Source: Cylicocyclus nassatus
Taxonomy: Eukaryota > Nematoda > Chromadorea > Rhabditida > Strongylidae
Length of the DNA stretch: 64,000 nt
Direction of reading: 5' to 3'
Assembly (NCBI GenBank): GCA_958299035.1
Contig: CATQJL010000001.1
Location: 105,099,661 to 105,163,660, forward strand
The notes beneath the pieces are model-generated. The model was not told where the DNA came from, did not search any database, and was given only the letters and a program-made list of their open reading frames with translations. The position numbers were made by a program, and so were the translations under genes. The number at the start of each line of letters is the position of its first letter. Position 1 is the first letter of the stretch. Below, in pieces: positions 58,159 through 64,000 of this stretch.

Positions 58159-59044
58159 GTCCCGAAGCCCTCCTTCCAGCAGCCAAGTCAATTGAATCAA
58201 AGGGTATATACCGGCGACTGATTGTGAGTTGACTCTGACTCTCATTTGAGCGGAATCTGCGTTCGTCGCTCGTAAACTCCGCTCGTATGATGAAAACCGG
58301 AATGATGTTTATTTCCCTAGTTCATGTTGATAATGGAATGGCAAGCATTCGTCTCGCAACGGTTCGCGCCATTTTGCAGTTACAGAGTATGATACTGCAC
58401 TAGCAACCCATGTGCGTCCTCTTATCTCTTCGGTCTCTAACTGGCATGCCACCGCTGTGCGCTCGCAAGACCTCCAGCGAAGCGGGCGCGTTGCGAATGA
58501 GGTGCTTTGGCCTCACCTATTTGAAAGAGACCTGCAGCTGAAACAGGCAATCCTGCGCGGATTTAACGTTAAATCTGCGCGCGTTTTGCAGCTGAACAAA
58601 ACAGTCGTTCGGGGATCGGCCATACTAATCCAGGAGGTGGTTCCCGTGATTCCTGTTATTCTTGCAATTCCGTGATTTCCCGACTTCCGACGTGCCGCAC
58701 TACGGAGCGCTTTGCCAATTTCAGTACACATTGTTCTTTCGCAATATACATTGTTACAAGGCCGGCAGGAATCAGGAATCGCAGGAATTGCAGGAATCAC
58801 AGGAAACGGCTGCTCCTTTAGTCTGGCGCCTACCTCAGGACTTCAGTGATCGCTTAGGTAGGGGGCGCCAACATTCACAGTGTCACAAAAGTATGCCACC
58901 GTCCGCTTTTTCGGGACACGTCATTGTAGAGAACAGAAACAACAAAGCATCAAAAGGAAGTCTCGCGCTCCACGAACAGCGGTAACAGGAATTAGTTAAA
59001 CAATAAAGATCAAAGGCAAGAGGAAAGCATGACTGCTTGAGTCT
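58159..59044. other. No gene recognised
   Basis: Contains an inverted pair of short purine/pyrimidine repeats ('gattcctgttattcttgcaattcc' near 58650 and 'ggaattgcaggaatcacagga' near 58785), suggesting a small foldback. Frames of about 90 codons on both strands are shadows of it. Confidence 0.4.
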
Positions 59045-59975
59045 GAGGCTTGAGATATACCTGACGATTTGTCGCTATAGCTGACGATAAGACGCTGCCA
59101 GCAGCAACGCCTTCTGTGCGTATCGATTGACGCCAGGCGACGCTGCTGCTGCTAGCTGCTGCAGCCAACGCGAAACGAACCCGCTATAGCTAGCGATGCT
59201 GCGCTGCTCTGCGCTGCTGCTTGCTGCTCGTTGCTGCTCCTCGCTGCTCTTCGCTGCTACGCGATATGAAGCTCACTTTTGGTGAGCTTCTCTCAGCTGC
59301 TTCATGCTGCTAACGCTGTTTTTGCTCGGATTTGTCCATTTTTAGCATATTTTTGAACTTCTGAAGGATTTCTAGAGCACCTTGTTGCGATACTGAACCA
59401 TGAGAAATTTGCAAGACCAAAACGCAATGCATCAATAAGAAACACATTGAAAAATTGACAAAGTCGACAAAGAATTGGATCTGAACAACTGCACAGAACT
59501 TTTGCGAAGCAAAAGTGAAATCAAGTTGGAGTAACGATAAAAAGCTAGAGGATTTTAACGACTTAGTGGGATGTTACCAGTACACCGCAGTACATTAACG
59601 GCAGCTATGACCTATATTGTTCGGTTTTTGCCTCAAGCATCAAGTTCTTCTGCGACACTCGTTTGGATATTTATCAAATGATTATTTACTCAGTAGATGC
59701 AACATTTGGTTTGCCATTTTATGTTTCTTGAAAAAATTGTTGATGAGAACAGGATGACTTTTTCGGATCTCATGTAATCATATTTTTCAATTTTGGTAGT
59801 TCTCAAGACTTCCTTGCATAATGGCCTAAGCTAAGCGTAGTAATGGGTAAGGTTACTTCGTCCATGCACCCAAAACGTAACCAGCGCAGCAGCCAAGAGC
59901 AGCTAAAGGCAGCGCAGACATCAGCGATTTGCCAACACCCGCTATACCTCTATCGTCAGGTATATCTCAAGCCTG
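59045..59975. repeat. Inverted-repeat element with CTG-rich left arm, upstream of ABC gene
   Basis: 'gaggcttgagatatacctgacga' at 59045 is inverted at about 59953-59975. Left subterminal region 59140-59265 is a degenerate (GCTGCT) tract with 'cgctgctcttcgctgct' units, partly matched by 'agcagccaagagcagc' on the right. It ends 52 nt before the ABC start codon. Confidence 0.7.
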
Positions 59976-60027
59976 AAGGAACCATTGCTCTAGCACAAAA
60001 CATCGCTGTCTTTAGGTATTGCCGGCT

Positions 60028-63000
60028 ATGAAACGGCGATCTCCATTATTGGGACTCTTTTTAATCGCTGATGTGGTCATTACTATAGTCGCAATGGGTC
60101 TCTATTCTTCTGGCTGGACGTTCAGCTTTGATTTAATCGTCAGACATCTGCTCCTTCGCGACGGATACGACTATTTCTCGAATCCTGTCGATTTCCTGCT
60201 ACTAGCAGTTCTTCGACTAGTGCTAATAATGACTGCTATAGTACTCAATCTCATCCACTACAAAGAGGTCTCCACCAAGATGTTTATGCCCATGTTGGGC
60301 GTTGCCACGTTTTTCTATTCCTATACGCTAGTTAAATTACTTGCATTCTCTGAGAATGTGCAAATGTTACATTATCCAGGAATATGGTTTTCGGTCACCT
60401 GGTCGATACTGGCAGCTCTATTATTTGCACTCGTATGGTATTTCTTTTTAACTGCACATAAGTTCGACTACCACCGCTTGGTCTCTCAAAGATTCGACTC
60501 ACCGCATGCGAGTTCCTCTGTCGATTCAGATGCGCAAAGAGCTTCCACTGACAGTGAGTTTTCGCATCACTTCTTCATTGTTGGTGTGTTTTCTATTTTT
60601 TTTTTGCTTGTTTTTTTGGCGCTACTCCAGAATACACACAAAGATAAAAAACCTCGGATTTCGCTAAAACTTTGTATATAGGACTTATTTGACATGCTGA
60701 TCAAAAAAATGATATTCATCGAGCATGGTTTGGCCTTTTTGGGTGGGGGGGGGGGCGGTAGGCATACGGTATGTGGCTAAAATCGCAAATCTTGTTGAAA
60801 CTCTGCAGAGAGGGGTTATTCGACATGCTGATCACGATTATCACGCTTTTTCCGCATGAAAACAACTGTGTAGGTTACAGTATGTGTAAGCTAGGTCAAA
60901 ATCGTAAATTTGACTGGAATAATGTGGGCTAGAGGGGTTATTCAGATGCTGAACATGTATAGCATATCAAATTCGCAAGGCAGCGCCATTCTCTTGGGTT
61001 ACGATGGATATACATACGTCAGTTGGGTCAACGACCCAAATTTGCTCAAGAATTGCCCTAGATGGGTTTTGAAGCATGCTGATTACGAATACCATTCTTG
61101 CTCACTGCAATCGCCTTATTGCGGAGTTACGGTAATCTGCAGCATATAAATAGACATCATTCTGCTTTTCAGGCCAATTTATATCCCGAAAATCCACGAA
61201 ATGGCTATCATGCGAAAAGAGCGCGATATTTGTGATTAGCACATCAAATAATCCCCTTGCGTAAAGTTTCAGGCACGTCTGCGATTCTTACCCCTTACCG
61301 TATGCCCGCCGTAACTTTACTTAAAGGCAGTGTCCGGGCAAAAAGTCGATTTTGAGATTTTGTGTTTACCCGGGCCTATTCACTATGCTGAATCCGAAAA
61401 TCCACATTGAAAAGCGCAAAAATGGCAAAAAAGGGCTCTGACGCAGGAGGAAAATCGAAAGTGGGCGGGGTCCTCCCCACTGTGAATTTCGCAGTCCCAG
61501 CTTCTGGAGCGATCTTCCCAATTCCTCTAGCGCCCTGAGATCTCCACCAGCCAGGTGCAAACCTCTTTCGCCGTTTTCGCGCTTTTCAATGTGGATTTTC
61601 GGATTCAGCATGGCGAATAGGCCCGTATAAGCACAAAATCTCAAAACCGAGCTTTTGCCCGGACACTGCCTTTAAGGGTCCCAAAATGAATGAAAATCGT
61701 GATATTCGTGACCAGCATGTCGAACAACCCCTCTAGCCCAAATTCCAACTATCTACGATTTTGACTTCCTACCTTACATCTGCTGTAACCATACACAGAG
61801 TTGTTTTCATGCGGAAAAGGCGTGATAACCGTGATCAGCATGTGGAATAACCCCTCTCTGCAGAATTGCAGCAACGTCTGCGATTTTGGCCATTTACCAT
61901 ATGCCTACCGTAACCCCTCAAAAAGGCCAAACCATACGAAATGAATATCATTTTCGTGATCAGCATGTCAAATAACTCCTACATACAAAGTTTTAGCGAC
62001 ATCAGAGATTTTTCATTTTTGGGTTGTGTATTCTGGAATAGTACCTCAAGTGGATTACTGGTGAAAGAATAATAGCGGAACTTTGAGTTCAGTTTTCGAA
62101 TTTCGGGAGGAAAACCGACAGATGCTCCCCCCCCCCCCCCTCCCTTCTGCGCCAATTGAGGCAACATTAATCTTGCATGAAGGATCTTCCCCCCCTCTCC
62201 CATACTTCGTGTATGCTGAGATTCGGACAGCTGAAGTCGCCTTCAGGCGTATCGGAACAACACGTCGATGTTGGTTCTAAACGAATGAGCACCATCAACC
62301 ACATTTTTGCTATTCTGAAGTATTGCAGTTTACACTGGTTCTGGTTCACGCTAGGTTTCATATTCCTAATCATTTATGCAGGTGGTGAGTACGTCAAGGT
62401 GACTATGAGCTTCTTTTTTCCAAACTTCATTACAGCTCGAGTATACATAGCAAATTATACTGGCGAGGTCATAGGAAATATTGTGAAGAAAGCCGGGGTC
62501 GCAGCTTTGGTACACTCCGTACTGATAATGGGAGCTTTGACTATGCTGAGGTAAGCTTTGATTAGGGTTCTTTGTTGTATATTATTTGTGCCAAATTACA
62601 TTTGCGGCAGATTACACAGGAGCTGTACTTTCTTTCTAAATTCATTGATGGCACCAAATGTTTGCAATGCTTCACCCTAGCACGATTTCGAATCGACAGT
62701 ACTTACAGCTTAGAATGAACATCCTCGCTTATCCTCACATTTCAGCACTGTTTTCGGGGGTCTTCGTGGTGGTTGCTTTGCCTATGCTACTGCACTTGTC
62801 GATCGGCAAATTCGCATGAACCTCTTCCGTTCCTTAGTCCATCAAGAAATCGCATTCTTTGACATCACCAAATGTGGTATGATCTGTTTCATCTTTCACA
62901 TGTTTTTTGCTCAGTTTTCTTCTCGTTCTCAATTACTATCTAGGCGAAATGGTATCTCGTTTGACAGCCGATTGCCAGACGGTGGCTGCTTCAGTTTCGG

Positions 63001-64000
63001 TGAATCTCAATGTGTTCCTAAGGAATGGTGTAATGCTTGTTGGCTCCATAGCGTTTATGTTTGTCTTGTCATGGCGATTATGTTTGGTAAATTTCCAAAG
63101 TTTTGTTATATCGGTTTGTTGTGATTCCTTAAGGTAACATTCATCATGGTTCCCCTTCTTGGCTTCATTACTAAGTGGTACGGCTCTTATTATGATGTGA
63201 GTTTTTTATTCGTTGGATAGTATTTCGAAGATATTGGATGAGATTCTATCTTGGGAATTGATGTGAGTCATTACAGAAGCTGTCAGAAAAGACGCAGACT
63301 CTTATTGCTGATGCAAATCAGATTGCGGAAGAGGTTTTGTCCACTATGCGAACAGTGAGGTTAGGTAATGCATAATTTCAACCAGATTATGAGATGATTA
63401 TCTGTCTCAGATCATTTGCATGCGAACGACGGGAGGCTGATCGGTTTGAGAGTAAACTTGGAGCTACTTTGAGAATGAACAAGAAAAAGTTAGTTCTTTT
63501 GGCTTTGCTAGTATCTCATACTGACGTGAAATGTTGGTTGGATGGCCTATTGCTTTGAGGGCCATCGCTTATATGGGTTACGCGTGGAATAATGAGTTTT
63601 GTGAAAACGCCATTTTGGTAGCAGTTTTATACTATGGTGGACACCCAGTTATGTCAAGTAAGCATATACTACTTTTGATAGCCAGCTTTTCCACAATTTT
63701 TATTGCTCACATATTGTCGATCTTACGTTGTTCCTCAAAGTATGTCATGTCGTATAGTAGTCCAAGCATTATTACAATTAATCTTAATCCTCGAATTTTT
63801 TTATCGTTTCCCTAGCAGCTCTTCATTCCTAGATATGATGACCGCGGACCAGTTAATCACTTTTCTCCTGTATCAGATACAACTTGGCGAGAACCTATAT
63901 GTAGATTTTCTTCTTCTAACTTTTTATCCTGTTTCATATTTGTTTTCGCCTTTTATAAGTTCTTTTTAAGAGCATCGGCTATGTTATGACTGGCTTGATG
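60028..64000 (+). CDS. TAP-like (HAF/ABCB9-type) half ABC transporter, 5' part, truncated by window end
   Basis: Exons: 60028-60553, 62247-62384, 62436-62550, 62746-62876, 62944-63086, 63134-63196, 63277-63359, 63411-63488, 63560-63657, 63833-63900, 63971-64000+. Every junction keeps phase; 491 codons are visible. Residues 1-175 are a multi-span TMD0 (VKLLAFSE matches the TAPL style), then a linker and the six-helix core domain: YTGEVI, GGLRGG, FFDITKCGEMVSRLTADC, NVFLRN, SWRLCL, STMRTVRSFA, NNEFCENAILVAVLYYGGH. The nucleotide-binding domain lies beyond the window. TAPL relatives move peptides into lysosomes or related organelles; C. elegans HAF-4 and HAF-9 do so in intestinal granules. ATG 60028 was chosen because it opens the hydrophobic TMD0 and follows a TTTAG acceptor 12 nt upstream, compatible with SL trans-splicing. 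Intron 1 (1.7 kb) is filled by a foldback; the others are short. Confidence 0.92.
60627..62036. repeat. Foldback element filling ABC-transporter intron 1
   Basis: Left 'ccagaatacacac' (60627) pairs with 'gtgtgtattctgg'-type sequence ending at 62036. Arms of about 330 bp carry three spaced copies of GTTATTCGACATGCTGATCAC-like units (about 60685, 60815, 60935 and inverted 61705, 61830, 61960) and 'gtttggccttttt'/G-run tracts. It contains a TTAA MITE. The left end lies only 74 nt after the exon 1 donor. Confidence 0.8.
61321..61675. mobile_element. TTAA-target MITE, nested, copy 4
   Basis: TTAA + AGGCAGTGTCCGGGCAAAA and the inverted end. Arms 'gattttgagattttgtg' and 'tattcNctatgctgaatccgaaaat' match copy 3 at 40829-41291. 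355 bp. Confidence 0.88.

Noticed and set aside
60019..60027. TTG-initiated extension of the ABC protein by three residues
   Set aside because: A nuclear nematode gene should start at ATG; 60028 is the first ATG after a plausible acceptor.

Overview
This window looks like nuclear DNA of a parasitic nematode, most likely a strongylid hookworm (Ancylostoma-like). The reasons are short phase-consistent introns with TTTCAG-type acceptors, a tandem family of two-domain CAP/SCP-TAPS secreted proteins of the ASP-1 type, a Cys-loop receptor and a TAP-like half ABC transporter with metazoan exon structure, and a very dense load of small inverted-repeat transposons. There is no bacterial operon, CRISPR array or rRNA. 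The taxon is inferred from gene families and intron style.

Layout: (i) 4.4-8.9 kb, 14.2-17.8 kb, 29.7-30.1 kb and 30.3-32.8 kb hold a plus-strand array of CAP genes. Copy 1 has a full 437-codon, 13-exon reading frame. Copy 2 has a 7-nt exon deletion that shifts the frame of its second CAP domain. Copy 3 is a three-exon fragment. Copy 4 is a chimera: copy-1-like promoter and 5' exons joined to copy-2-like 3' exons, with an odd exon 12. (ii) 24.1-28.0 kb, minus strand, is a GABA-A/GRD-like Cys-loop channel subunit, interrupted by a large intron holding a tRNA-headed foldback repeat. (iii) 44.6-45.3 kb is a small secreted Kunitz plus cysteine-rich (lustrin-type) protein. (iv) 60.0 kb to the window end is the 5' part (491 codons) of a TAP-like (HAF/ABCB9-type) half transporter.

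The rest is mostly foldback DNA. It includes mariner-like MITEs with TTAGGTTGGTGC ends, a second TA-target family with CAGGGTGTCCC ends, TTAA-target palindromes with AAAGGCAG ends, Helitron-like elements (TC...CTAG), a hAT-like MITE with a near-perfect 8-bp target duplication, and foldbacks whose arms carry tRNA-like A and B boxes. Several are nested. The least familiar structure is a 1.84-kb inverted-repeat element (54806-56649) whose centre carries an array of hairpins with compensatory base changes.

How the genes relate: the CAP genes are tandem paralogues, probably secreted host-interaction proteins, and their three TATA boxes sit at nearly the same distance (about 33-41 nt) from the ATG. 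The channel, Kunitz and ABC genes show no functional link to them. Exon models were built by eye from splice consensus, phase and paralogue comparison, with no transcript or database support.
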